33,370 bases of DNA from Candidatus Woodwardiibium gallinarum (GTDB lineage: Bacteria > Bacillota > Clostridia > Oscillospirales > CAG-382). Position numbers and translations under genes: made by a program. Every line of letters begins with the position of its first letter. Positions within the stretch are counted from its first letter, which is position 1. Where the stretch lies: the NCBI GenBank assembly GCA_904419545.1, contig CAJFRY010000022.1, positions 1 to 33,370 of the forward strand, read 5' to 3'. This document shows positions 25,685 through 33,327 of the stretch, piece by piece. Below the pieces are notes generated by a model. It did no database searches. It had not been told where the DNA came from and saw only the letters and a program-made list of their open reading frames with translations.

Positions 25685-26344
25685 TTACCCTACCCTGCGG
25701 ATCGTCTCCTGCAGCCAGCAAAAAAGCCTTTCAAAAGACATATCATTTTCTTCGTTCGCGCCGCGCCTGTAACCGGCAGCCATCTGCAACACCTCATGGT
25801 CGGTGCCCCGCGTCTGCTCAAGCAGCTCACGGTGCGTCGCGCAGAAGTCGCCGGTCTCCAGAAAGTGCAGATTCTGGAGAATGAAAAACACCTGCCTGTA
25901 CGACTGCCGAAAACCGTCTCCGCCGTTTTCAAAAACATAGCGATGACAGATTTCGTGATACAGGTTATTCAAGCCGAGCCGGATGAATTCGCGCGTATCT
26001 TCTTCTGTATATACGGGCAGCAATTCATCCAATGCGCCGTAGCAGTCCTTCGTTGTGTGCAGCAGGTGGCACAGCTCCAGCCGGTTCCAGCAGTGCAGCT
26101 CATCCCGGCCGCAGAGGAAGCCGCAGGCCTTATCGCGGCTTCCGGCCTGTTCCAAAACTCCGCGGTAGCGCCGCAGGTCGTCGGGCGTGAGCGATTCGAT
26201 GACCGTCATCACATCGATATCGCTGTTCTCGTCAGCCTCGCCGCGCAGATAACTGCCCTGCAAGCCCACATAAATCAGCCGTGCGCCGTATTCCTTTTTA
26301 AGCGCGGCGATCAGCGTCCGCAGATAGGCTTCTGCATCGATCAT
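25685..26344 (-). CDS. Nucleotidyltransferase-fold protein (Pol beta/MNT superfamily)
   Basis: A 219-residue soluble protein. The catalytic signature of the superfamily is near the N-terminus: GSYLRGEADENSDIDV, G30-S31 and D42/D44. The rest is helical, rich in His, Tyr and Leu, with LFCWLQETI at the end. Such proteins transfer nucleotidyl groups to antibiotics, RNAs or proteins; no partner HEPN gene is beside it, but the C-terminal half could itself be a helical HEPN-like domain (inference). The ATG at 26344 is 3 nt past the stop of the topoisomerase B gene, so it is co-translated with it. 178 nt separate it from the A subunit gene. Confidence 0.8.
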   Translation of the reverse strand: MIDAEAYLRTLIAALKKEYGARLIYVGLQGSYLRGEADENSDIDVMTVIESLTPDDLRRYRGVLEQAGSRDKACGFLCGRDELHCWNRLELCHLLHTTKDCYGALDELLPVYTEEDTREFIRLGLNNLYHEICHRYVFENGGDGFRQSYRQVFFILQNLHFLETGDFCATHRELLEQTRGTDHEVLQMAAGYRRGANEENDMSFERLFCWLQETIRRVG

Positions 26345-26347
26345 AGC

Positions 26348-28327
26348 TTAAAAATCAGCCAGCGCGAGGTATTTCGCGCCGTTTTCGGCGATAAAACGCT
26401 TGCGCTCGCTCAGGTTGTCGCCGAGCAGGACGTCGAACATCGCATAGGTGGCCTGCTCGTCCTCCATCCGCACACGGATGAGACGGCGCGTAGCCGGAGC
26501 CATCGTCGTCAGTGACATCATCTGCGGATCGTTCTCGCCCAGTCCCTTGGAGCGCTGGATGGTATACTTCGCCGAGCCGATACGGCTGAGGATATCCGCC
26601 TTTTCGCGCTCGTCATAGGCGAAATAAGTGTTGTCCTTGGTCGTGATCTCATACAACGGCGTTTCCGCGATATAGACATACCCCTCACGGATGAGCGTAG
26701 GCAGCAGGCGGTAGAGCATGGTAAGGATCAGCGTGCGGATCTGGAAGCCGTCCTCATCCGCGTCGGTACAGATAACGATCTTGTTCCAGCGTAACGATTC
26801 CAGCGAGAACGCAGCCATTCCCTTGCCAGCCTTGGCCCTGATCTCCACCCCGCAGCCGATGATTTTCAACAAATCGGTGATGATATCATTATTAAAAATT
26901 TTATCATAAGTGGATTTCAGACAATTGAGCGTCTTTCCGCGGACGGGAATGATAGCCTGAAACTCCGCGTCGCGCGCCAGTTTGACGCTGGTCAGAGCCG
27001 AATCGCCCTCGACGATGTACAGCTCACAGCGCGAAGGGTCCTTCGAGCGGCAGTTGACAAACTTATCCACCGAATTATTGATGTCCAGCGAGGTCGTCAG
27101 CTTTTTCTTTACGTTAACGCGCATGCTTTCGGCCGACTCGCGGCTGCGCTTGTTGACCATCACCTGCGAGCAGATCTTATCCGCGCTCTGCGGGTTCTCC
27201 GCGAAATAGACCTCCAGCGAATGCTTAAAGAAATCGGTCATCGCTTCGGCAATAAAGGTATTCGTGATGGCCTTCTTCGTCTGGTTCTCGTACGAAGCCT
27301 GCGTAGAAAAGGAGTTTGTCACCAGCACCAGCGAATCCTCGACGTCTGAGAAGGTGATGCGGCTTTCGTTTTTCGTATATTTGCCGTTGTTCTTCAGATA
27401 GCGGTCGATTGCCCAGACGAACGCGCTGCGCGCCGCCTTGTCCGGCGAGCCGCCATGCTCGAGGAACGAGGAATTGTGGTAATATTCGATCATGCTCACG
27501 TCATTGGAGAAGCAGAAGGCGAACTGCATTTTCAGCTTATAGCTCTTTTTATCCTCCCGGTCCTTCCCCTCGCGCTCGGCGGAATACTGCGCGATTTCGG
27601 TCAGATAATTTACGCCGACCTTTTCGGCAATATAATCGACGATACCGTTTGGGTATAGGAACTGCTCGGTCGAATAGCTGCCGTCCGGCTCCTGCCAGTT
27701 CAGGACGAGGGTCAGCCCGTCGTTGACAACCGCCTGCCGCTTCATAATCTCACGGACGTATTCGCGCGGGATGGCGATATCGGTAAAGACCTCGAGATCA
27801 GGCTTCCAAGTCGTGACGGTGCCGGTCTTTTTCGGAGGGCATGGCTCCTTTTCGAGCTTGGAAACCGGTTCGCCCTTGCGGAAATGGATGGAATACTTCG
27901 TCCCGCCGGTATAGGCAGTGACGTCCATAAACTCCGACGCGCACTGTGTGGCGCAGGCACCCAGTCCGTTGGTGCCGAGAGAGAATTCATATACCGATGA
28001 AGCGGAATTGTTGTATTTGCCGCCCGCGTACAGCTCGCAATAGACCAGCTCCCAGTTGTAGCGGCCCTCTTTTTCGTTCCAGTCCAGCGGGACGCCGCGG
28101 CCGAAGTCCTCAACGGTGATCGAGCGGTCGAGACGGAAGGTGACGTTGATAATCTTTCCGAACCCCTCGCGCGATTCGTCGATGCTGTTGGAAAGGATCT
28201 CAAAAAACGAGTGCTCGCAGCCCTCCAGACCGTCCGAGCCGAAGATGACCGCCGGCCGCTTGCGAACGCGGTCGGCGCCTTTCAGCGAACTGATGACGCT
28301 TTGATTGTCAATGGCTTTTTTGGGCAT
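26348..28327 (-). CDS. Type IIA topoisomerase B subunit, ParE/GyrB-like, divergent
   Basis: A 659-residue protein. The GHKL ATPase has E43 and N47 in EILSNSIDE (usual EVVDNSID), D74-F-G76 in VEDFGRGVP and a lid SLGTNGLGACA where GyrB has GLHGVGxSV. The transducer domain is followed by TOPRIM: LYIVEGDSA and CTDADEDGFQIRTLILT, where GyrB/ParE usually have DADVDGxHIRTLLLT. It should supply ATPase and metal-binding functions to the A subunit. The many changed but chemically sensible motif residues point to a distinct clade, not decay. ATG 28327 follows AAAGGA. It lies 35 nt after trpS. Confidence 0.88.
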   Translation of the reverse strand: MPKKAIDNQSVISSLKGADRVRKRPAVIFGSDGLEGCEHSFFEILSNSIDESREGFGKIINVTFRLDRSITVEDFGRGVPLDWNEKEGRYNWELVYCELYAGGKYNNSASSVYEFSLGTNGLGACATQCASEFMDVTAYTGGTKYSIHFRKGEPVSKLEKEPCPPKKTGTVTTWKPDLEVFTDIAIPREYVREIMKRQAVVNDGLTLVLNWQEPDGSYSTEQFLYPNGIVDYIAEKVGVNYLTEIAQYSAEREGKDREDKKSYKLKMQFAFCFSNDVSMIEYYHNSSFLEHGGSPDKAARSAFVWAIDRYLKNNGKYTKNESRITFSDVEDSLVLVTNSFSTQASYENQTKKAITNTFIAEAMTDFFKHSLEVYFAENPQSADKICSQVMVNKRSRESAESMRVNVKKKLTTSLDINNSVDKFVNCRSKDPSRCELYIVEGDSALTSVKLARDAEFQAIIPVRGKTLNCLKSTYDKIFNNDIITDLLKIIGCGVEIRAKAGKGMAAFSLESLRWNKIVICTDADEDGFQIRTLILTMLYRLLPTLIREGYVYIAETPLYEITTKDNTYFAYDEREKADILSRIGSAKYTIQRSKGLGENDPQMMSLTTMAPATRRLIRVRMEDEQATYAMFDVLLGDNLSERKRFIAENGAKYLALADF

Positions 28328-28362
28328 GATCTGTGTATCCTTTCCAAACAGTTCTTCAATCC

Positions 28363-29367
28363 TTACGGCCGGTAAAAGCCGACCTTCTTATACACCTTTG
28401 AAAGCGTGCGGTTCGCAAGAAGGGCGGCACGCTCGGCCCCCTGCTTCATCAGCCCGTCAAGGAAATCCTTATCCGCCAGATAGGCGTTGTACTTTTCCTG
28501 TATTTTCCCAACCGCGTCCGCCACCGCGAGTCCGACGGCTTCCTTGAACGCACCGTATCCCAATCCCTCGAATTCCTTCTCAATTTCAGCAAAATTCCGC
28601 CCCGTAAAGCAGGAGTAAATCGTCATCAGGTTATTGATGCCGTGCTTCCCTTCGGCATAGCGTACCTCCGAGCCCGAATCGGTGACCGCGCGCTTGATCT
28701 TGCGGATAATCGTGTCGCGGTCATCGAACATAGAGACGCTGCCGCCGGAGGTATCGGATTTGCTCATCTTCTTTTCCGGCTCGGTCAGCGAGGCGATCTT
28801 CTGCCCCACCTGCGGAATATACGGCTCAGGCATACGGAACACATCGCCGTAGATGCCGTTAAAACGCGAAGCAATGTCCCGCGTGATTTCCAAATGCTGC
28901 TTCTGATCCTGCCCGACCGGCACGAGATCGGTCTGGTAAAGCAGGATGTCAGCCGCCATCAGCACAGGATAGGTGAACAGGCCGGCGTTGACATTGTCGC
29001 TGTGGGCAGCGGATTTGTCCTTGAACTGGGTCATCCGCGACAGCTCGCCGAACATCGTATAGCAGTTGAGCACCCACGCCAGCTCGGCATGTGCGGGAAC
29101 ATGGCTTTGCACGAAAAAGATATTGTTTTCATCGTCCAGTCCGCAGGCAAGATACATCGCCAGCAGCTCGCGCGTGCGGCGTCGCAGCTCAGCCGGAACC
29201 TGACGCACGGTGATCGAATGCAGGTCGACCACGCAGAAAATACAATTGTATTCCTTTTGCAGCGGTACCCAATTGCGCAGCGCGCCGAGATAATTGCCGA
29301 TCGTGATCTGACCGGACGGCTGCACGCCGGAAAAGACGATTTTTTTGCGCTCGGCTGTATTTTCCAT
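28363..29367 (-). CDS. trpS: Tryptophanyl-tRNA synthetase
   Basis: A 334-residue class I synthetase. HIGH equivalent TIGN at 22-25 in SGQITIGNYLGAL, KMSKS at 200-204, and GQDQKQHLEITRD and ADILLYQTDLVPVG typical of bacterial TrpRS. It charges tRNA-Trp. ATG 29367 is preceded by GAGGAAGG; an in-frame ATG nine codons upstream lacks this. No T-box leader is seen, as the gene is 23 nt downstream of the aminotransferase gene. Confidence 0.97.
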   Translation of the reverse strand: MENTAERKKIVFSGVQPSGQITIGNYLGALRNWVPLQKEYNCIFCVVDLHSITVRQVPAELRRRTRELLAMYLACGLDDENNIFFVQSHVPAHAELAWVLNCYTMFGELSRMTQFKDKSAAHSDNVNAGLFTYPVLMAADILLYQTDLVPVGQDQKQHLEITRDIASRFNGIYGDVFRMPEPYIPQVGQKIASLTEPEKKMSKSDTSGGSVSMFDDRDTIIRKIKRAVTDSGSEVRYAEGKHGINNLMTIYSCFTGRNFAEIEKEFEGLGYGAFKEAVGLAVADAVGKIQEKYNAYLADKDFLDGLMKQGAERAALLANRTLSKVYKKVGFYRP

Positions 29368-29390
29368 TGCCTTCCTCTCCCCTCCGACGG

Positions 29391-30581
29391 TCACGCGTCG
29401 TAATCATCCAGCGTTTTCCGCAGACGACGCACACCCTCGATGATCTGCTCGTCGGTCGGCGTGGAATAGTTCATACGGAACGAATGCGAGACGGCCGACT
29501 GGTCGGGCATAAAGGTTTTGCCTTCAACGACGGCGACCATATTGCCGATGGCCTTTTTGGCGAACACGGCGGAATCGTATTTGTCCGGCAGCGTGCCCCA
29601 GATGAACAGGCCGCCCTGCGGACGCACAATCTCCAGAATGCCGCCGAGCTGCTCCTCCAGCGCTTCGACCATCAGCGCGGACTTCTGTCTGTACAGCGCG
29701 CGGATGGAAGCGATGTGCTCATCCAGACCATAGACCTCCATAAAGCGTGAAGCAAGCATCTGAAAAAAGATGTTCGTATGCACATCGTTGACCTGTTTGA
29801 CAACTACGATTTTTTGAATAAGCGCCTTATTTCCGCAAATAAAGCCGACGCGCATACCGGCTGACAGAATTTTGGAAAAAGACGAGCAATAGAGTACAGT
29901 GCCGGTTTTATCCAGGCTCTTGATCGTGGGCACATCCTCCCCGTCGAAACGCAGCTCGCCGTAGGGATTGTCCTCCAGAATCACGGCGCCGTAGCGCTCC
30001 GCCAGCGCGAGCACGGCACGGCGCCTTTCCAGAGACATCGTGATGCCCGAAGGGTTCTGGAATGTTGGAATCAGATAAATCAGCTTTGTATTCGGGTTGT
30101 CTTTCAACGCCTGCTCGAGTTTTTCTACGTTGATGCCGTCTTGCTCTACGTCCACGCCGACCAGCTTGGCATTATACGAGCGGAAGGCATTGAGCGCACC
30201 GATGAAACTCGGGTTTTCACATATGACGGTATCCCCCTCGTTGCAGAGAACCTTTGCCGCCAGATCGATGCCCTGCTGTCCGCCGGTCGTCACGATCAGC
30301 TCGTCGTCCGACGTGCCGATAGAGAACTTATCGCGCAGACGCGCCTTGAGCTGCTCGCGCAGGGGACCATATCCCTCCGTCACGCTGTACTGCAGCGCGC
30401 CGGTAGGGTCGGTGAGCAGAATCTGCTCGGAAATGGCGCGAATTTTTTCAACCGGAAAAGACGCCGCCGCCGGGTTGCCGGCAGCAAATGATATCATATT
30501 CGGATCGCTCAGCGATTTGAATATTTCGCGGATCGCAGAGGGCTGCATATCCTTCACTTTGTCGGAAAACAGATAGTTCAC
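29391..30581 (-). CDS. PLP-dependent aminotransferase (class I/II, fold type I)
   Basis: A 396-residue enzyme. PLP lysine K237 sits in YCSSFSKILSAGMRVG; D204 in ILEDNPYGELRF and the PTFQNPSGITMS stretch are typical of the 2-aminoadipate/LysN and MocR-related aminotransferases, which act on aromatic or long-chain amino acids. The GNPAAASFPVEKI start is also typical. The substrate is not determinable. The start is GTG 30581 with AAAGGA about 10 nt ahead. It is the first gene of the long leftward block, transcribed from the promoter at 30646-30674. Confidence 0.9.
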   Translation of the reverse strand: MNYLFSDKVKDMQPSAIREIFKSLSDPNMISFAAGNPAAASFPVEKIRAISEQILLTDPTGALQYSVTEGYGPLREQLKARLRDKFSIGTSDDELIVTTGGQQGIDLAAKVLCNEGDTVICENPSFIGALNAFRSYNAKLVGVDVEQDGINVEKLEQALKDNPNTKLIYLIPTFQNPSGITMSLERRRAVLALAERYGAVILEDNPYGELRFDGEDVPTIKSLDKTGTVLYCSSFSKILSAGMRVGFICGNKALIQKIVVVKQVNDVHTNIFFQMLASRFMEVYGLDEHIASIRALYRQKSALMVEALEEQLGGILEIVRPQGGLFIWGTLPDKYDSAVFAKKAIGNMVAVVEGKTFMPDQSAVSHSFRMNYSTPTDEQIIEGVRRLRKTLDDYDA

Positions 30582-30645
30582 GATGCGTTGTTCCTTTCAA
30601 AAGCGGCGCCTTCGCCGGAAAGCGCGCGCAGATTCTTTTCAGTAT

Positions 30646-30674
30646 ATTGTACCATATTCTTTTTGTTATTTCAA
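30646..30674 (-). promoter_or_regulatory. SigA-type promoter of the aminotransferase-trpS-...-ftsH block
   Basis: Minus strand TTGAAA (30669-30674), 17 nt, TACAAT (30646-30651), about 65 nt before the GTG. It is the only convincing vegetative promoter I found for the leftward genes from here to 16034. It is divergent from the promoter at 30698-30726. Confidence 0.7.
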
Positions 30675-30697
30675 CACAATTTTTTTCTTAAAAAACA

Positions 30698-30726
30698 TTT
30701 ACAAGCAAAAAAGTTTGTTGTATAAT
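30698..30726 (+). promoter_or_regulatory. Strong SigA-type promoter of the pduL-scaffold-GGGtGRT operon
   Basis: TTTACA (30698-30703), 17 nt, TATAAT (30721-30726), with A- and T-tracts upstream that resemble an UP element. About 70 nt of leader precede the first start codon. Confidence 0.8.
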
Positions 30727-30800
30727 GTTATAAGCAAGCGATAAAATGTATGAGCTGCCGCCGGCACCCGTCCGTGCGGCAAGAAGGAAGGTTTGAAAAA

Positions 30801-31376
30801 ATGAGCAACAAGGTTGTGGTGGAAACCTCAGCCCGACATGTGCATCTCACCGCCGAGCAGGTTGAAACGCTGTTCGGCAAGGGACATAAGCTGACGGTGA
30901 AAAAAATGCTGTCCCAGCCCGGCCAGTTTGCATGCGAGGAAAAGGTCGATGTGGTCGGCCCGAAAAACACCCTTCGCAACGTATCGGTTCTCGGGCCGGT
31001 ACGGAGCGCGGCGCAGGTTGAGGTCTCTCTGACCGACGCACGCACGCTCGGCATAGCCGCGCCGGTGCGCGAGAGTGGCGACATTGCCGGCACCCCCGGC
31101 GTGAAGCTCGTCGGTCCCGAGGGTGAACTTGAGCTTGAGCAGGGTGTGATTGCCGCTAAGCGGCATATTCATTTGACGCCGGACGAAGCCGCAGCATTCG
31201 GATTATCCGATAAGGAAGTCGTCGCCGTCCGCCTCGAAACCGAACGGCCCTTGATCTTTGACGGCGTGGTCGTGCGCGTGCGCAGCGATTATGCCGCCGC
31301 AATGCATATCGACACCGACGAATCCAACGCCGCCTGCGCTTTCGGACAGGTTTACGGTGAAATCCAGAAAAAATAA
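30801..31376 (+). CDS. pduL: Phosphate acyltransferase, PduL type
   Basis: A 191-residue PTAC enzyme that interconverts acyl-CoA plus phosphate and acyl-phosphate plus CoA. Two half-domains carry the zinc-binding patterns RHVHL (H13, H15) and RHIHLTPDEA (H122, H124). It lacks the N-terminal encapsulation peptide of microcompartment forms, so a cytosolic acetate- or propionate-type role is likely. No acetate kinase gene is beside it. ATG 30801 follows AAGGAAGG at 10 nt; an in-frame ATG at 30750 lies close to the transcript start with no ribosome site. It leads a three-gene unit. Confidence 0.9.
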   Translation: MSNKVVVETSARHVHLTAEQVETLFGKGHKLTVKKMLSQPGQFACEEKVDVVGPKNTLRNVSVLGPVRSAAQVEVSLTDARTLGIAAPVRESGDIAGTPGVKLVGPEGELELEQGVIAAKRHIHLTPDEAAAFGLSDKEVVAVRLETERPLIFDGVVVRVRSDYAAAMHIDTDESNAACAFGQVYGEIQKK

Positions 31377-31414
31377 TATTATACATAAACACGTTTGGAA
31401 AGGAAAACTGAAAG

Positions 31415-32110
31415 ATGCTGAACTATTCACATGAAGTAGAAAACATGTGCGTCGTAGCCAAAGGACCCAAGCACGGGCCGGCGCCCATCCCCGAAGAAGG
31501 AAAGTGGGTTAAGGCCTATCAGATCGGCGACATCTCCGGCCTCTCCCACGGAATCGGCTGGTGCGCGCCGCAGCAGGGCATGTGTAAGCTGACGCTCAAC
31601 GTCAAGGAAGGCGTGATCGAAGAAGCGCTCGTTGAGACGAGCGGCTGCTCCGGCATGACACACTCGGCGGCAATGGCGGCCGAGATTCTTCAGGGCAAAA
31701 CGATCCTCGAAGCGCTCAATACCGACCTTGTCTGTGATGCAATCAACGTCGCAATGCGTGAAATTTTCCTTCAGCTCGTTTACGGACGTACACAGACGGC
31801 TTTCTCCGAGGGCGGCCTTCCCGTCGGCGCCTCGCTTGAGGATCTCGGCAAGGGACTGCGCTCACAGATCGGCACCATCTTCGCCACCAAAAGCAAAGGT
31901 GTCAGATATCTGGAAATGGCCGAAGGCTATATCCTCTCGCTTGGCCTGGATGCAGATGACGAGGTCATTGGCTATAAGTTTGTACATCTCGGCAAGATGA
32001 TGGATATGATCAAAAACGGCGTCAACGCGCAGGAAGCGTTCGAAAAGAATACCAACACCTACGGCAGATACGCCGACGCGGTCAAGTACATTGACCCGAG
32101 AAAGGAATAA
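31415..32110 (+). CDS. NifU/IscU-like iron-sulfur scaffold protein
   Basis: A 231-residue protein. The central part LVETSGCSGMTHSAAMAAEILQGKTILEAL is the IscU/NifU N-terminal pattern (C78 in GC followed by the GKT-x-EAL stretch). Further cysteines C50 (GWCAPQQGMC), C57 and C107 could complete a cluster site, though the spacing differs from classical IscU. An N-terminal extension of about 40 residues and a C-terminal extension of about 90 are unlike IscU. The GGGtGRT gene follows after 15 nt, and this pairing is conserved among anaerobes as far as I know. ATG 31415 has GGAAAGGAAAA upstream. Confidence 0.82.
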   Translation: MLNYSHEVENMCVVAKGPKHGPAPIPEEGKWVKAYQIGDISGLSHGIGWCAPQQGMCKLTLNVKEGVIEEALVETSGCSGMTHSAAMAAEILQGKTILEALNTDLVCDAINVAMREIFLQLVYGRTQTAFSEGGLPVGASLEDLGKGLRSQIGTIFATKSKGVRYLEMAEGYILSLGLDADDEVIGYKFVHLGKMMDMIKNGVNAQEAFEKNTNTYGRYADAVKYIDPRKE

Positions 32111-32125
32111 GGAGGCAGAACGACA

Positions 32126-33124
32126 ATGGCAAAGTTTGAAGGATACGAAAGAAGAATCAAGCAGATCGAAGCCTGCCTCAATGAATACGGCATTTCTTCT
32201 CTTGACGACTGTAAGGCACTCTGCGAATCGAAGGGTATCGACGTTGACGCAATCGTCAAGGGCGTGCAGCCCATCGCGTTTGACAATGCCACTTGGGCCT
32301 ATACGCTCGGTGTGGCTATCGCGCTTAAAAAGGGTGTGACCAATGCGGCTGAAGCCGCCGAAACCATCGGCATCGGCCTGCAGGCCTTCTGCATCCCCGG
32401 TTCCGTCGCCGAGAGCCGAAAGGTCGGTCTCGGGCACGGTAACCTCGCCGCTATGCTTCTGAGGGAAGAGACGAAATGCTTCTGTTTCCTTGCCGGGCAT
32501 GAATCCTTCGCCGCAGCAGAGGGTGCCATCGGTATCGCCCGCACGGCGAACAAAGTCCGCAAGGAGCCGCTGCGTGTCATCCTGAACGGTCTTGGTAAAG
32601 ACGCCGCATATATCATTTCCCGCATCAACGGCTTTACTTATGTGCAGACCGATTATGACTTTTACAAAAACGAGTTGGTTATCGTCAAGGAAAAGGCGTA
32701 CTCCGAAGGCGATAAGGCAAAGGTCCGCTGCTATGGCGCCAACGACGTCCTTGAGGGCGTCGCAATCATGCAGCATGAGAGTGTGGACGTTTCCATCACC
32801 GGTAACTCAACCAACCCGACCCGCTTCCAGCATTTGGTTGCCGGTACGTACAAGAAGCAGTGTATGGAAACCGGCAAGAAGTACTTCTCCGTCGCTTCCG
32901 GCGGCGGTACGGGCAGAACGCTGCACCCCGACAACGTCGCGGCCGGTCCCGCCTCTTATGGCCTGACCGATTCGATGGGCAGAATGCATGGCGATGCGCA
33001 GTTCGCCGGCTCATCCTCCGTTCCTGCACACGTAGAGATGATGGGCTTGATCGGCATGGGCAACAACCCGATGGTTGGCGCTACCGTGGCCTGCGCTGTT
33101 GCTGTGGAAGAAGCGAACAAATAA
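32126..33124 (+). CDS. GGGtGRT-family protein of unknown function
   Basis: A 332-residue soluble protein with the motif that names its family, GGGTGRT at 259-265, in SVASGGGTGRTLHPDN. Other likely conserved parts are FDNATWAYTLGVAIALKKG (52-70), IGIGLQAFCIPGSVAESRKVGLGHGNLAAMLL (81-112), TKCFCFLAGHESFAAAEGA (116-134) and the C-terminal AHVEMMGLIGMGNNPMVGATVACAVAVEE. Cysteines at about 89, 118, 120, 202 and 246 and several Gly-rich loops suggest a cofactor or cluster site, but no known fold was recognised. GGAGG lies 10 nt before the ATG. The operon mate is an Fe-S scaffold, so a role in Fe-S chemistry is plausible, by context only. Confidence 0.85.
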   Translation: MAKFEGYERRIKQIEACLNEYGISSLDDCKALCESKGIDVDAIVKGVQPIAFDNATWAYTLGVAIALKKGVTNAAEAAETIGIGLQAFCIPGSVAESRKVGLGHGNLAAMLLREETKCFCFLAGHESFAAAEGAIGIARTANKVRKEPLRVILNGLGKDAAYIISRINGFTYVQTDYDFYKNELVIVKEKAYSEGDKAKVRCYGANDVLEGVAIMQHESVDVSITGNSTNPTRFQHLVAGTYKKQCMETGKKYFSVASGGGTGRTLHPDNVAAGPASYGLTDSMGRMHGDAQFAGSSSVPAHVEMMGLIGMGNNPMVGATVACAVAVEEANK

Positions 33125-33135
33125 GGCCGAAAAAG

Positions 33136-33153
33136 CGCATAAATACTGGATTT
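33136..33153 (+). repeat. 18-bp direct repeat, copy 1
   Basis: CGCATAAATACTGGATTT, 12 nt after the GGGtGRT stop. The identical sequence recurs at 33310-33327. Confidence 0.9.
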
Positions 33154-33159
33154 ATTCCG

Positions 33160-33192
33160 AAAAAGAGCTGCCTATCTGGTGGCTCTTTTTTT
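33160..33192 (+). terminator. Intrinsic terminator of the pduL-scaffold-GGGtGRT operon
   Basis: Arms 33160-33172 and 33178-33190: 11 Watson-Crick pairs plus two G-U pairs, a 5-nt loop, and a run of seven T. Confidence 0.88.
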
Positions 33193-33229
33193 GCTTCCAA
33201 AACTCGCTTTCAGGGGCAAAATATTATGC

Positions 33230-33282
33230 TTTGTACCCCTTTTGTACCCCAAATTTTTATCCGGGGTACAATTTTGTACCCC
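33230..33282. repeat. Cluster of TTTGTACCCC units
   Basis: Direct copies at 33230-33239, 33241-33250 and 33273-33282; an inverted copy at 33263-33271, which forms a 9-bp hairpin with the third. ATCCGGGGTA around the inverted copy (33259-33268) recurs at 33361-33370, where the window ends. No gene lies in this part. Confidence 0.85.
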
Positions 33283-33309
33283 AACTTGAAAAGCATTGTC
33301 CCTAAAACC

Positions 33310-33327
33310 CGCATAAATACTGGATTT
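33310..33327 (+). repeat. 18-bp direct repeat, copy 2
   Basis: Exact second copy of CGCATAAATACTGGATTT, starting 174 bp after the first, on the other side of the terminator and the GTACCCC cluster. Confidence 0.9.

Noticed and set aside
25584..25772. A 62-codon rightward frame in the gap between the nucleotidyltransferase and topoisomerase A genes
   Set aside because: It runs into the antisense strand of the nucleotidyltransferase gene and has no ribosome site; no similarity recognised.
29340..29400. T-box leader for trpS
   Set aside because: Only 23 nt separate trpS from the upstream gene, and no specifier stem or antiterminator is seen.
31862..32776. A 304-codon leftward open frame
   Set aside because: Antisense to the scaffold and GGGtGRT genes, which have strong family motifs and ribosome sites.
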